Source of the DNA: an uncultured Lachnospiraceae bacterium
GTDB taxonomy: Bacteria; Bacillota; Clostridia; Lachnospirales; Lachnospiraceae
NCBI GenBank assembly: GCA_910577445.1
Contig: CAJTMZ010000020.1
Span: forward strand, 14,079-41,693
Length of the DNA: 27,615 nucleotides
Direction of reading: 5' to 3'
The position numbers and the translations under genes are program-made. The notes beneath the pieces were generated by a model, which saw nothing but the letters and a program-made list of their open reading frames with translations, did no database searches and had not been told where the DNA came from. This document shows positions 15,117 through 23,082 of the stretch, one piece after another. Within the stretch, counting starts at the first letter, position 1. Every line of letters begins with the position of its first letter.

Positions 15117-15865
15117 ACAGGTTTTTTGTAGAGCCGAATCAGATTCAGGGAAAAAGAATTTCGATTACGGGAAAAGACGTTAATCATATTAAAAATGTCC
15201 TCCGAATGAAGCCGGGGGAAGAAATTTCCGTGAGCAACGGAGCGGACGGAAAAGAATACCGCTGCGGTATTGAGGAGATAGGGGAAGAGGAAATAGTCTG
15301 CGGACTGCGCTTTATCAAGGAAGATGGTTTGGAGCTTCCCTCAAAAATATATCTTTTCCAGGGGCTTCCCAAAGCGGATAAAATGGAGCTGATTATCCAG
15401 AAGGCAGTGGAGCTGGGAGCGTTTGAAATTGTGCCGGTTGCCTGCAGGCGTTCGGTAGTGAAGCTGGATGACAAAAAGGCGGCAAACAAAGTTTCAAGAT
15501 GGCAGGGAATTGCGGAGGCCGCCGCCAAGCAGAGCCGCCGGGGCATTATTCCGAATGTGCATCATGTAATGAGCTTTCAGGAGGCGCTGCATTATGGCGG
15601 CAGCATAAAGACAAAACTGATACCCTATGAGCTGGCAGGCGAGGAGGGAGCTACCATGGAAAAAACCAGGGAGATTATGCGGAGCCTGAAACCGGGAGAG
15701 GATGTGGCGGTATTTATCGGACCGGAAGGGGGATTTGAAGAGGGAGAGGTAGCAAAGGCAATGGAGGCAGGCGCGCTGCCGATAACACTGGGACGCCGTA
15801 TACTTAGGACAGAGACGGCGGGAATGACGGTACTGTCTGTATTGATGTACCATTTGGAGCAATAA
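15113..15865 (+). CDS. rsmE: 16S rRNA (uracil-1498-N3)-methyltransferase RsmE
   Basis: This 250-residue SPOUT-family enzyme methylates N3 of U1498 in 16S rRNA. The N-terminal PUA-like domain starts MNRFFVEPNQIQGKRISITG. The trefoil-knot SAM site is clear near the C-terminus: FIGPEGGFEEGEV, then LPITLGRRILRTETA. Length is typical. The ATG at 15113 overlaps the prmA stop (ATGA) and has GAGG at 15104-15107. An earlier in-frame GTG-type extension inside prmA is ruled out by the conserved MxRFF start. It forms an operon with prmA. It is followed by 57 bases before the cysteine desulfurase gene, with no clear terminator, so read-through is possible. Confidence 0.95.
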   Translation: MNRFFVEPNQIQGKRISITGKDVNHIKNVLRMKPGEEISVSNGADGKEYRCGIEEIGEEEIVCGLRFIKEDGLELPSKIYLFQGLPKADKMELIIQKAVELGAFEIVPVACRRSVVKLDDKKAANKVSRWQGIAEAAAKQSRRGIIPNVHHVMSFQEALHYGGSIKTKLIPYELAGEEGATMEKTREIMRSLKPGEDVAVFIGPEGGFEEGEVAKAMEAGALPITLGRRILRTETAGMTVLSVLMYHLEQ

Positions 15866-15922
15866 TCATATAGTATTAGTAGGATAAGAACGAATACTCT
15901 GTTCAGAAAGGCCAGTGAAATT

Positions 15923-17077
15923 ATGGAGGTATATTTAGATAATTCGGCAACCACCAGAAGCTTTGACGAGGTAGCTGCCCTGATGACCCAGATTATGTGT
16001 GAAGACTACGGAAATCCCTCAAGTCTCCATAGAAAGGGCGTTCAGGCAGAGCAGTATATCCGTTATGCAAAGGATGTCATTGCCAGAAATTTAAAAGTTA
16101 ACGAAAAGGAAATATTTTTTACGTCAGGAGGAACGGAAGCCGACAATCTTGCGATTCGAGGCTGCGCCTATGCAAACTGCCGCAGCGGCAGGCACCTGAT
16201 TACCACGCAGATTGAACATCCGGCGGTGCTCCAGACCATGCGGCATTTAGAGGAAGAGGGCTTCCGTGTGACCTATCTGCCGGTGGACGGTAAAGGCTGC
16301 GTCCGCCTTGAGGAGCTGGAACGCGCTGTCACGGGGGAGACGATTCTGGTCTCCATTATGCATACGAACAATGAAGTTGGCACGCTGCAACCCGTCGAAA
16401 AGGCCGGCGCACTGATAAAGGCCATGAATCCCAGAATCCTGTTCCATGTGGACGCGGTGCAGGGCTACGGAAAGTTCAGAATCCATCCAAAGAAGATGAA
16501 GATAGACCTTTTATCCGCCAGCGGACATAAAATCCACGGACCTAAGGGAAGCGGTTTTTTATATGCCGACGAAAAGGTGAAAATCCGGCCGGTTATGTTT
16601 GGCGGAGGCCAGCAAAACGGGCTCCGCTCGGGAACGGAAAACGTACCCGCTATTGCCGGCCTGGCAAAGGCGGTGGAAATGGTTTACGGTAACCTGGACG
16701 AGGAAGTAAAAAAGATGTACAGCCTGAAAAAAGCATTTGTGGAGGGGGTACGGAAAATCGACAATGTGGTGGTAAACGGCCATCCGGACGAAGAGGGTGC
16801 TCCCCACGTGGTGAGCGTTTCCATAAAGGGCGTCCGCAGCGAGGTTCTGCTCCATGCTCTGGAGGATAAGGAAATTTATGTTTCTGCCGGAAGCGCCTGC
16901 GCCGCCCGCAAGCCACAGCCCTCCGACACGTTAAAGGCCATGGGGATTTCAGGGGAGCTGCTTGGCTCTACCATACGTTTCAGCTTTTCCGTCTTTACCA
17001 CAATGGAGGAAATTAACTATACTTTACAGACAATGTATGATATAATTCCCATGCTCAGAAAGTACACCAGACGGTGA
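15923..17077 (+). CDS. Cysteine desulfurase (NifS/IscS-like)
   Basis: This 384-residue PLP enzyme converts cysteine to alanine and passes persulfide sulfur to acceptors. Visible motifs are YLDNSATT (4-11), GGTEADNLAI (69-78), H99 in IEHPAV, D177 in HVDAVQ, the PLP lysine K203 in SGHKIHGPKG, RSGTEN (235-240) and the catalytic cysteine C326 in SAGSACAARK. The ATG at 15923 follows AAAGG at a somewhat long distance. The next gene is thiI, 110 bases on, so the natural partner is ThiI for 4-thiouridine in tRNA. No iscU, iscR or sufU gene is near, which argues for a dedicated tRNA-thiolation desulfurase (compare Bacillus NifZ/YrvO) rather than general Fe-S assembly; that is inference. Confidence 0.93.
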   Translation: MEVYLDNSATTRSFDEVAALMTQIMCEDYGNPSSLHRKGVQAEQYIRYAKDVIARNLKVNEKEIFFTSGGTEADNLAIRGCAYANCRSGRHLITTQIEHPAVLQTMRHLEEEGFRVTYLPVDGKGCVRLEELERAVTGETILVSIMHTNNEVGTLQPVEKAGALIKAMNPRILFHVDAVQGYGKFRIHPKKMKIDLLSASGHKIHGPKGSGFLYADEKVKIRPVMFGGGQQNGLRSGTENVPAIAGLAKAVEMVYGNLDEEVKKMYSLKKAFVEGVRKIDNVVVNGHPDEEGAPHVVSVSIKGVRSEVLLHALEDKEIYVSAGSACAARKPQPSDTLKAMGISGELLGSTIRFSFSVFTTMEEINYTLQTMYDIIPMLRKYTRR

Positions 17078-17097
17078 AGAATACCGGGGATTTAAGC

Positions 17098-17140
17098 AAA
17101 AGACTTCACGGCAGCCGCCGGGAGCGGGCAGTCTTTTTTT
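17098..17140 (+). terminator. Terminator-like hairpin between desulfurase and thiI
   Basis: AAAAGACT (17098-17105) pairs with AGTCTTTT (17130-17137), and a seven-T run ends it at 17140. The 3' arm overlaps a second possible hairpin: GCCGCC (17114-17119) with GGCGGC (17154-17159) and GGCAGT (17127-17132) with ACTGCC (17143-17148). The two structures exclude each other, so the element may tune thiI expression relative to the desulfurase gene. Confidence 0.6.
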
Positions 17141-17187
17141 CAACTGCCGGCCTGGCGGCGCTTATAAGACCACAGAAAGAGGAACGG

Positions 17188-18378
17188 ATGTTTACAACAT
17201 TTTTAATCAAATATGCAGAAATCGGCGTAAAAGGTAAAAACAGATATTTATTTGAGGAGGCGCTGGCACGTCAGATAAAATATGTGTTAAAGAGATGTGA
17301 GGGCGAATTTAAAGTTACCCGTACGGACGGAAGGATTTATATACACGGACTGTCAGAGTTTGACTATGACGAGGTGGTGGACAATTTAAAGACCGTCTTT
17401 GGCATATCCGGCATCTGTCCGGTTATCAGCGCAGAGGACGAGGGCTTTGAAAAGCTGGCCGGGGCTGTGACGGAATATATAGGCCGGGTTTATGAGGACA
17501 GGCATTTTACATTTAAGGTACAGACCAGAAGGGCAAGGAAAAATTACCCCATGAATTCCATGGAAGTCAGTATGGAGCTGGGAAGCGTACTGCTTAGTGC
17601 TTTTCCGGAGCTGAAAGTGGACGTGCACCATCCGGACGTGATGCTGCATGTGGAAATCCGGGAAAAGATATATATCTATTCCATTGAAATACCGGGACCG
17701 GGCGGTATGCCGGTGGGCAGCAACGGAAAGTCCATGCTTCTTTTATCGGGAGGAATTGATTCGCCTGTGGCGGGCTATATGATTGCAAAGCGGGGCGTGA
17801 AAATCGACGCGGTTTATTTCCATGCGCCGCCCTATACCAGCGACAGGGCGAAGCAGAAGGTGGTTGACTTGGCCAGGATTGTATCCCGCTACGCCGGGCC
17901 GGTATATCTTCATATCATTAATTTTACTGATATCCAGTTATATATTTATGAAAAATGTCCCCATGAGGAGCTTACCATCATTATGCGCCGTTATATGATG
18001 CGGATTGCGGAAATGATTGCGAAGGAAAACGACTGTCTCGGACTGATAACGGGAGAAAGCATCGGACAGGTGGCTTCCCAGACGGTGCAGTCGCTGGCGG
18101 TTACCAATGAAGTATGTACGCTTCCTGTGTTCCGCCCTTTGATTGGTTTTGACAAGATGGAAATTGTGGAGCTGTCCGAAAAAATCGGAACCTATGAGAC
18201 TTCCATCCTTCCCTATGAGGACTGCTGTACGATTTTTGTGGCGAAGCATCCGGTGACAAAGCCGAATTTAAATATTATTAAACGGCATGAACAGTACCTT
18301 GGCGGGAAGATAGACGAACTTGTAAAGCAGGCGATAGATACGGATGAAGTGATAATTGTGAGATGCGACGAAAAATGA
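17188..18378 (+). CDS. thiI: tRNA 4-thiouridine synthase ThiI
   Basis: This 396-residue enzyme adenylates U8 of tRNA and inserts sulfur to make s4U; in some bacteria it also serves thiamine thiazole synthesis. An N-terminal ferredoxin-like region (MFTTFLIKYAEIGVKGKNR) precedes a THUMP domain (about 60-165). The PP-loop ATPase domain carries LLLSGGIDSPVAGYM with SGGIDS at 187-192. The conserved EDCCTIF (344-350) holds the acceptor cysteine. There is no C-terminal rhodanese domain, as is normal in Firmicutes, so sulfur should come straight from the desulfurase encoded upstream. I chose the ATG at 17188 after AGAGGA. The open frame continues upstream to 17074, but that part lies in the terminator-like leader and lacks conserved sequence. 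Confidence 0.95.
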   Translation: MFTTFLIKYAEIGVKGKNRYLFEEALARQIKYVLKRCEGEFKVTRTDGRIYIHGLSEFDYDEVVDNLKTVFGISGICPVISAEDEGFEKLAGAVTEYIGRVYEDRHFTFKVQTRRARKNYPMNSMEVSMELGSVLLSAFPELKVDVHHPDVMLHVEIREKIYIYSIEIPGPGGMPVGSNGKSMLLLSGGIDSPVAGYMIAKRGVKIDAVYFHAPPYTSDRAKQKVVDLARIVSRYAGPVYLHIINFTDIQLYIYEKCPHEELTIIMRRYMMRIAEMIAKENDCLGLITGESIGQVASQTVQSLAVTNEVCTLPVFRPLIGFDKMEIVELSEKIGTYETSILPYEDCCTIFVAKHPVTKPNLNIIKRHEQYLGGKIDELVKQAIDTDEVIIVRCDEK

Positions 18379-18397
18379 GCTGGCCATCGGCCAGCTC
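18377..18397. terminator. Bidirectional hairpin terminator between thiI and the HPr-like gene
   Basis: GAGCTGGCC (18377-18385) pairs perfectly with GGCCAGCTC (18389-18397) over a three-base ATC loop. It begins inside the thiI stop codon. On the minus strand it is followed by ATTTTTC, a real T-tract, so it best terminates the HPr-like gene; on the plus strand the downstream bases are not T-rich. Confidence 0.78.
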
Positions 18398-18414
18398 GTT
18401 ATGTGCCTTGATTC

Positions 18415-18645
18415 TTAAATTAAGTAGGGCTTTAACGCTTCCATTACTTCGTCAAGACCATCCTCTGCGTGGATGTTTAAGTCAATTGCCTTGGATAAAT
18501 CCAGGCTGAAGATGCCCATGATAGATTTAGCGTCAATCACATATCTTCCGGAAACCAAGTCAAAGTCATAATCGAACTTTGTAATATCGTTTACAAAAGA
18601 TTTTACCTTGTCAATGGAATTTAATGAAATCTGTACTGTTTTCAT
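18415..18645 (-). CDS. HPr-like (Crh-like) protein lacking the active-site histidine
   Basis: This 76-residue protein has the size and fold pattern of HPr, the phosphocarrier of the sugar phosphotransferase system. The regulatory serine segment is well kept: KSIMGIFSLDLSK, with S41 matching Ser46 of HPr. The N-terminal H-x-R-P motif that carries His15 is absent; the stretch reads SIDKVKSFVND. It therefore cannot pass phosphate from Enzyme I, but could be phosphorylated by HPr kinase and act as a regulator, like Bacillus Crh. The ATG at 18645 has an almost ideal ribosome binding site, AAGGAGGTAAC. It is monocistronic, divergent from mtaB, with its own promoter and terminator. Function by HPrK/CcpA signalling is inferred. 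Confidence 0.85.
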   Translation of the reverse strand: MKTVQISLNSIDKVKSFVNDITKFDYDFDLVSGRYVIDAKSIMGIFSLDLSKAIDLNIHAEDGLDEVMEALKPYLI

Positions 18646-18683
18646 AGTTGTTACCTCCTTGATTATTCATACCTTCTGCAATT

Positions 18684-18712
18684 ATAGTAATCGGTTGATA
18701 GTAAAAAGTCAA
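18684..18712 (-). promoter_or_regulatory. Promoter of the HPr-like gene
   Basis: On the minus strand, TTGACT (18712-18707), a 17-base spacer and TACTAT (18689-18684) lie about 40 bases upstream of the ATG at 18645. A shifted TATAAT overlaps the -10 region. Confidence 0.6.
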
Positions 18713-18745
18713 TGCCAAAAGGATACAAAAAAAGTGGAGAACATG

Positions 18746-20134
18746 ATGAAAAGTGTAGCGTTCCATAATCTGGGCTGTAAAGTTAACGGATACGAAATGG
18801 ACTATATGCAACAAATTTTGGAAGAAAAAGGATACAATATTGTTCCCTTTAGTGAAAAAGCCGATATTTATATCATAAATACCTGCACCGTGACCAATAT
18901 TGCCGACAGAAAAAGCCGGCAGATGCTTCACCGCGCGAAAAAACAGAACCCGGAGGCGGTGGTGGTGGCCGTGGGCTGTTATGTCCAGACCGGCTCGGAG
19001 GATGCGCTCAGGGATATGAGCATCGATCTTGCCATAGGAAATAACAGAAAAAAAGATTTGCTTTCCATTCTGGAGGAATACCTGGCGGTGAGGGCAGGCG
19101 ATAAGACTCTGGGAGGCCGGACCGTCATTGACATCAACCATACGGACGAGTATGAAAATATGAAGCTCAGCCGTACGGCGGAGCATACGAGGGCGTTTAT
19201 CAAGGTCCAGGACGGCTGTAACCAGTTTTGCTCCTACTGTATTATTCCCTATGCCAGAGGGCGAATCAGAAGCCGCGAACTTTCGGAAGTCTTAGACGAG
19301 GTCAGGACGCTTGCCGGGAACGGTTACCGGGAGGTGGTCCTTACGGGAATCCACCTAAGCTCCTATGGAATGACGGAGGGGAATGACTTTTCGAAAAGCC
19401 GGCTCCTTTCCTTGATACGGGAAGTGCAGGGCGTTCCTGGGATAGAGCGTATCCGCTTGGGTTCTCTGGAACCGAGGATTATCACGGAAGAATTTGCGGC
19501 GGGGCTTAAGGCGTGCGATAAGCTGTGCCCTCATTTTCATCTTTCCCTGCAGAGCGGGTGCAACGAAGTCCTTAAAAGAATGAATAGAAAGTATTCCACA
19601 GAGGAATACTATGAAAAAGTCAAAATTTTACGCAGATACTTTGAAGAACCGGCCATTACAACGGATGTGATTGTGGGATTCCCCGGGGAAACGGATGAAG
19701 AGTTTGAAAAGACCAAAAGCTATCTTGCGCAGGTAGGCTTCTACGAAATGCATGTGTTTAAGTATTCGAAGCGCAAAGGCACGCCGGCGGCGGCGATGGA
19801 CGGGCAAATCCCGGAGGAGATTAAGGCGCGGCGGAGCGGAGAACTTCTGGCGCTGGAAAAGGAAATGTCCCGGAGGTACAGGGAAAAGCATTTACATAAA
19901 AAGGCAAAGGTGTTATTTGAAGAGGAAAAAACGATAGACGGCAGAAGCTGTCTGCTTGGCTTTACCGGGGAATATATCCGTGCGGCGGTTATGAAAGACG
20001 GGGCTTTCGCAGGCGGGCGCGCCGCCAAAGACGGGCTTTTTGAGGAGGCGAATCTTTCGGGAAAAATCCTTTCGGGGGAACTGACGGGCTTTTTGACGTC
20101 TGATATTTTAGTGTTTCAACCGCAAATACATTGA
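18746..20134 (+). CDS. mtaB: tRNA t6A37 methylthiotransferase MtaB
   Basis: This 462-residue radical SAM enzyme converts t6A37 to ms2t6A37 in ANN-decoding tRNAs. The N-terminal UPF0004 domain binds the second cluster with C11 (HNLGCKVN), C47 (INTCTVTN) and C78 (AVGCYVQ). The radical SAM triad is C158, C162 and C165 in GCNQFCSYCIIPYARGR. A C-terminal TRAM-like segment lies after about residue 390. The NLGCKVN/CTVTN wording fits MtaB rather than MiaB or RimO. I chose the second of two adjacent ATGs (18746) for spacing from GGAGA (18736-18740). The open frame reaches further upstream to 18608, but that part overlaps the HPr-like gene and its promoter and has no conserved sequence. Confidence 0.94.
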   Translation: MKSVAFHNLGCKVNGYEMDYMQQILEEKGYNIVPFSEKADIYIINTCTVTNIADRKSRQMLHRAKKQNPEAVVVAVGCYVQTGSEDALRDMSIDLAIGNNRKKDLLSILEEYLAVRAGDKTLGGRTVIDINHTDEYENMKLSRTAEHTRAFIKVQDGCNQFCSYCIIPYARGRIRSRELSEVLDEVRTLAGNGYREVVLTGIHLSSYGMTEGNDFSKSRLLSLIREVQGVPGIERIRLGSLEPRIITEEFAAGLKACDKLCPHFHLSLQSGCNEVLKRMNRKYSTEEYYEKVKILRRYFEEPAITTDVIVGFPGETDEEFEKTKSYLAQVGFYEMHVFKYSKRKGTPAAAMDGQIPEEIKARRSGELLALEKEMSRRYREKHLHKKAKVLFEEEKTIDGRSCLLGFTGEYIRAAVMKDGAFAGGRAAKDGLFEEANLSGKILSGELTGFLTSDILVFQPQIH

Positions 20135-20159
20135 ATTTTTCGGTAAAATGGGGTAAGAT
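20131..20159 (+). promoter_or_regulatory. Promoter of the ireB-ruvX-DUF1292 operon
   Basis: TTGAAT (20131-20136), a 17-base spacer and TAAGAT (20154-20159) precede ireB by about 33 bases. The -35 overlaps the mtaB stop codon. Confidence 0.5.
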
Positions 20160-20192
20160 AAGAGCAAACGAATGTTTCGAAGGGGTGTTTTT

Positions 20193-20453
20193 ATGCAGGA
20201 TTTAGGAAATACGCAATTTTTCAGAGTGGAAACAGATAATACCAGCGTAAAGGAAATATTGACAGAAGTGTATGCAGCGTTAACAGAAAAAGGCTATAAT
20301 CCTGTAAACCAGATAGTGGGATATATTATGTCCGGCGACCCCACATATATCACCAGTCATAAAAACGCGCGGAGCCTTATTATGAAAGTGGAACGGGACG
20401 AACTGGTGGAAGAGCTTTTAACGGATTACATCAAGAACAATCACTGGAGATAA
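20193..20453 (+). CDS. ireB: IreB family regulatory phosphoprotein (UPF0297/YrzL)
   Basis: This 86-residue protein matches the IreB/YrzL family almost throughout: ILTEVYAALTEKGYNPVNQI, then VGYIMSGDPTYITSHKNAR and ERDELVEELL. In Enterococcus IreB is a target of the PASTA kinase IreK and influences cephalosporin resistance and cell wall supply. The phosphorylated threonines there are near the N-terminus; here T8, T15 and T18 lie in that zone. The ATG at 20193 has AAGGGG at 20180-20185. Seven further in-frame residues upstream would run over that site. Order ireB, ruvX, DUF1292 is widely conserved in Firmicutes. No kinase gene is in the window. Confidence 0.93.
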   Translation: MQDLGNTQFFRVETDNTSVKEILTEVYAALTEKGYNPVNQIVGYIMSGDPTYITSHKNARSLIMKVERDELVEELLTDYIKNNHWR

Positions 20454-20465
20454 CGTGAAGGAAAC

Positions 20466-20496
20466 CATGCCGCGGAGCAGGGCTGCCGGCGGCATG
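20466..20496 (+). other. Intercistronic hairpin between ireB and ruvX
   Basis: CATGCCGC (20466-20473) pairs perfectly with GCGGCATG (20489-20496), and an inner GCAG/CTGC stem extends it. There is no T-tract. It may act on mRNA stability or relative expression within the operon. Confidence 0.6.
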
Positions 20497-20512
20497 ACGG
20501 GAAATGTAAAAT

Positions 20513-20995
20513 ATGCGTATAATGGGTTTGGACTTCGGCTCAAAGACGGTAGGGGTGGCAATCAGCGACCCGTTGCTTATTTGTGCCCAGGGAATAGAAA
20601 TTATCAGAAGAAAAGAAGAAAATAAACAGCGCCAGACGCTGGCAAGAATCGAAGCTCTGATTGAGGAATATCAGGTGGACGAAATTGTTCTGGGGCTTCC
20701 GAAGAACATGAACGATACTTTAGGGCCCAGAGTGGAGAAGACGCTGGAGTTTAAGGACAAGCTGGAGAGGCGGACAGGCCTTACGGTACATACATGGGAT
20801 GAAAGGCTGACCACAGTGGCGGCGGATAAAGCCATGATGGAGGCAGGGATACGGCGGGAGAACCGCAAAGAATATGTGGATGAAATTGCCGCTGTTCTTA
20901 TTTTACAGGGATTTCTGGATATGCGAAGGAATACGGCCGGTCAGGCGCTTTCTGCGGATTCGCGGCAGGAGGAATGTTCCGGCGCCGAAGAATAA
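20513..20995 (+). CDS. ruvX: Holliday junction resolvase-like / pre-16S rRNA nuclease YqgF (RuvX)
   Basis: This 160-residue protein has an RNase H-like fold. It begins MRIMGLDFGSKTVGVAISD, with D7 as the first metal ligand. LGLPKNMNDTLGPR (60-73), WDERLTT with E97 (95-101) and YVDEIAA with D123 (121-127) supply the other conserved sites. The E. coli enzyme trims the 5' end of 16S rRNA; the family was first proposed to resolve Holliday junctions. The C-terminus (about 140-160) is a polar tail longer than in most members. The ATG at 20513 has only a weak ribosome binding site (ACGGGA), so a second ATG three codons on is possible. It sits between ireB and the DUF1292 gene. Confidence 0.93.
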   Translation: MRIMGLDFGSKTVGVAISDPLLICAQGIEIIRRKEENKQRQTLARIEALIEEYQVDEIVLGLPKNMNDTLGPRVEKTLEFKDKLERRTGLTVHTWDERLTTVAADKAMMEAGIRRENRKEYVDEIAAVLILQGFLDMRRNTAGQALSADSRQEECSGAEE

Positions 20996-21027
20996 GCGGC
21001 TAAGAAAATAAACAGGGAGAAATTTAA

Positions 21028-21282
21028 GTGGAAAAGATTAAATTTACGCTGGATACACAGGAGAGCGTGGAGTTTTATGTTTTAGAACAGACGAAGCTGG
21101 GAGGAAACCAGTATATTCTGGTGACGGATACCCAGGAGGGAGACGGGGAAGCCCTTATTCTGAAAGAGATTTCAGAGCCGGGCTTAAAGGAAAGCGTCTA
21201 TGAAACGGTAGAGGACGACACGGAGCTGGAAGCGGTAGCTGCCGTGTTTGAAAATCTGCTTGACGACATTGAACTTACGTGA
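21028..21282 (+). CDS. DUF1292 family protein (YrzB-like)
   Basis: This 84-residue acidic protein has the DUF1292 pattern: FTLDTQESVEFYVLEQTKLG, then NQYILVTD and the acidic ALILKEI and DDTELEAVAAVFENLLDDIE segments. Its function is not known. The start is GTG at 21028, with AGGGAG at 21014-21019. It is the third gene of the conserved ireB-ruvX-yrzB block, which supports the identification. No transmembrane segment, cysteine or catalytic motif is seen. Confidence 0.9.
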   Translation: MEKIKFTLDTQESVEFYVLEQTKLGGNQYILVTDTQEGDGEALILKEISEPGLKESVYETVEDDTELEAVAAVFENLLDDIELT

Positions 21283-21366
21283 TGCTGCAGCCGGAGTAAT
21301 TTAAGTGTTTCCGGGGGGATGGAGAACCCGGGACATAAAATATATAAGGATACGGAGGTATATTAT

Positions 21367-23046
21367 TTGAAAAAAAATGAACAGAAAAGCGGCTCGGGGC
21401 TGAAAGTTATTCCCCTTGGAGGTCTTGAGCAGATTGGTATGAACATTACTGCCTTTGAATATGAGGACAGTATTGTTGTTGTAGACTGCGGTCTTTCATT
21501 TCCGGAAGACGACATGCTTGGAATTGACCTGGTCATTCCGGATGTAACTTATCTGAAAAACAATATTGAAAAGGTAAAGGGATTTGTGATTACCCATGGG
21601 CATGAGGACCATATCGGAGCGCTGCCTTACGTGCTCCGGGACATCAACGCGCCGATTTACGCGACCAAGCTCACCATGGGAATTATTGAAAATAAATTAA
21701 AGGAACACAATCTGACAAATAATACCAGACGCAAGGTGGTAAAATTCGGGCAGTCTATTAACCTGGGGCAGTTCCGTATAGAGTTTATCAGAACCAATCA
21801 CAGTATTGTGGACGCGGCGGCGCTGGCAATCTATTCCCCGGCAGGCGTGGTGGTGCATACGGGAGACTTTAAGGTGGATTATACGCCGGTATTTGGCGAC
21901 GCCATTGATTTGCAGAGATTTGCGGAAATCGGGAAAAAGGGCGTTCTGGCCCTTATGTGCGATTCCACCAACGCGGAGCGGACAGGCTTTACCCCTTCCG
22001 AGCGGACGGTGGGAAAAACCTTTGACAATATTTTTCAGGAGCATAAAAACACCCGCATCATTATTGCCACTTTTGCTTCCAACGTGGACAGGGTGCGGCA
22101 GATTATCAATTCCGCCTATAAGTTTGGGCGTAAGGTGGTAGTGGAAGGCCGCAGCATGGTCAATATCATTGAGACAGCCACCACTTTGGGTTATTTGGAA
22201 ATCCCGGATAACACACTCATTGACACGGAGCTTTTGAAGAATTATCCTGATGAGAAGACGGTGATTATCACCACGGGAAGCCAGGGGGAAAGTATGGCGG
22301 CCTTAAGCCGTATGGCGGAGGACAACCACAGAAAAATTTCCATAGGCCCCGGCGACACGGTTATCTTTTCTTCCCATCCTATTCCGGGAAACGAGAAGGC
22401 GGTAACCAACGTGATTAACGAACTGCTGCTTAAGGGAGCGGACGTTATTTTCCAGGACGTGCATGTTTCCGGACATGCCTGCCAGGAGGAAATCAAGCTG
22501 ATATATTCTCTGGTGCGTCCCAGATACGCGATTCCCGTGCATGGGGAATATAAGCACCTGAAAGCGCAGGCGAAAATCGTAAAAGAGCTTGGCATTGCCA
22601 AGGAAAATATATTTATTCTTCAGACCGGCGATGTGCTGGAACTCACGGAAGAAAAAGCGCAGATTACCGGAAGGGTGCCGGTAGGCGATATTCTGGTGGA
22701 CGGGCTTGGCGTGGGCGACGTGGGAAATATTGTGCTCCGCGACAGGCAGCATCTGGCCGAGGACGGCATTTTAATCGTGGTTCTTGGTTTGGACAGCGCT
22801 ACGGACGAGCTGGTAAGCGGCCCGGATATTGTATCCAGAGGATTTGTGTACGTCAGGGAGTCCGACGAGCTGATGGAGGAAGCCCGGGCAGTGGTAAACG
22901 AGGCTGTGGAGGGCTGCCTTAGCAGGGGGATTGCAGACTGGGGCAAACTGAAGAGTTCCATCAAAGACGCTCTGGGCGAATTTGTATGGAGAAAGACGAA
23001 GAGACGGCCGATGATACTTCCTATAATTATGGAGGTGGATATTTAA
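21367..23046 (+). CDS. rnj: Ribonuclease J
   Basis: This 559-residue metallo-beta-lactamase/beta-CASP nuclease combines 5'-to-3' exonuclease and endonuclease activity in mRNA decay and rRNA maturation. The zinc motif THGHEDH (76-82) is clear. HTGDFKVD and the late HVSGHAC and PVHGEYKHL stretches give further metal and RNA contacts. The C-terminal domain ends with KTKRRPMILPIIMEVDI. I chose the TTG at 21367 because a strong GGAGG (21354-21358) lies eight bases before it and the length then matches Bacillus RNase J. An ATG at 21319 is in frame but has a G-run directly against it, not a usable spacing. It sits downstream of the DUF1292 gene and may share its transcript. Confidence 0.94.
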   Translation: MKKNEQKSGSGLKVIPLGGLEQIGMNITAFEYEDSIVVVDCGLSFPEDDMLGIDLVIPDVTYLKNNIEKVKGFVITHGHEDHIGALPYVLRDINAPIYATKLTMGIIENKLKEHNLTNNTRRKVVKFGQSINLGQFRIEFIRTNHSIVDAAALAIYSPAGVVVHTGDFKVDYTPVFGDAIDLQRFAEIGKKGVLALMCDSTNAERTGFTPSERTVGKTFDNIFQEHKNTRIIIATFASNVDRVRQIINSAYKFGRKVVVEGRSMVNIIETATTLGYLEIPDNTLIDTELLKNYPDEKTVIITTGSQGESMAALSRMAEDNHRKISIGPGDTVIFSSHPIPGNEKAVTNVINELLLKGADVIFQDVHVSGHACQEEIKLIYSLVRPRYAIPVHGEYKHLKAQAKIVKELGIAKENIFILQTGDVLELTEEKAQITGRVPVGDILVDGLGVGDVGNIVLRDRQHLAEDGILIVVLGLDSATDELVSGPDIVSRGFVYVRESDELMEEARAVVNEAVEGCLSRGIADWGKLKSSIKDALGEFVWRKTKRRPMILPIIMEVDI

Positions 23047-23082
23047 CCGGTTTACCGTTTCGAGGAAAGGTGTGATAATTTC

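Noticed and set aside
17074..17187. N-terminal extension of thiI overlapping the desulfurase stop
   Set aside because: It is the translated terminator-like leader; ThiI proteins begin at the MFTTFLIKYAEIG segment, which has its own ribosome binding site.
17078..17187. TPP riboswitch ahead of thiI
   Set aside because: I found no CTGAGA element or the second conserved THI-box block; only simple hairpins are present.
18608..18745. N-terminal extension of mtaB with a hydrophobic stretch
   Set aside because: It overlaps the HPr-like gene start and promoter; conserved MtaB sequence begins at the ATG at 18746.
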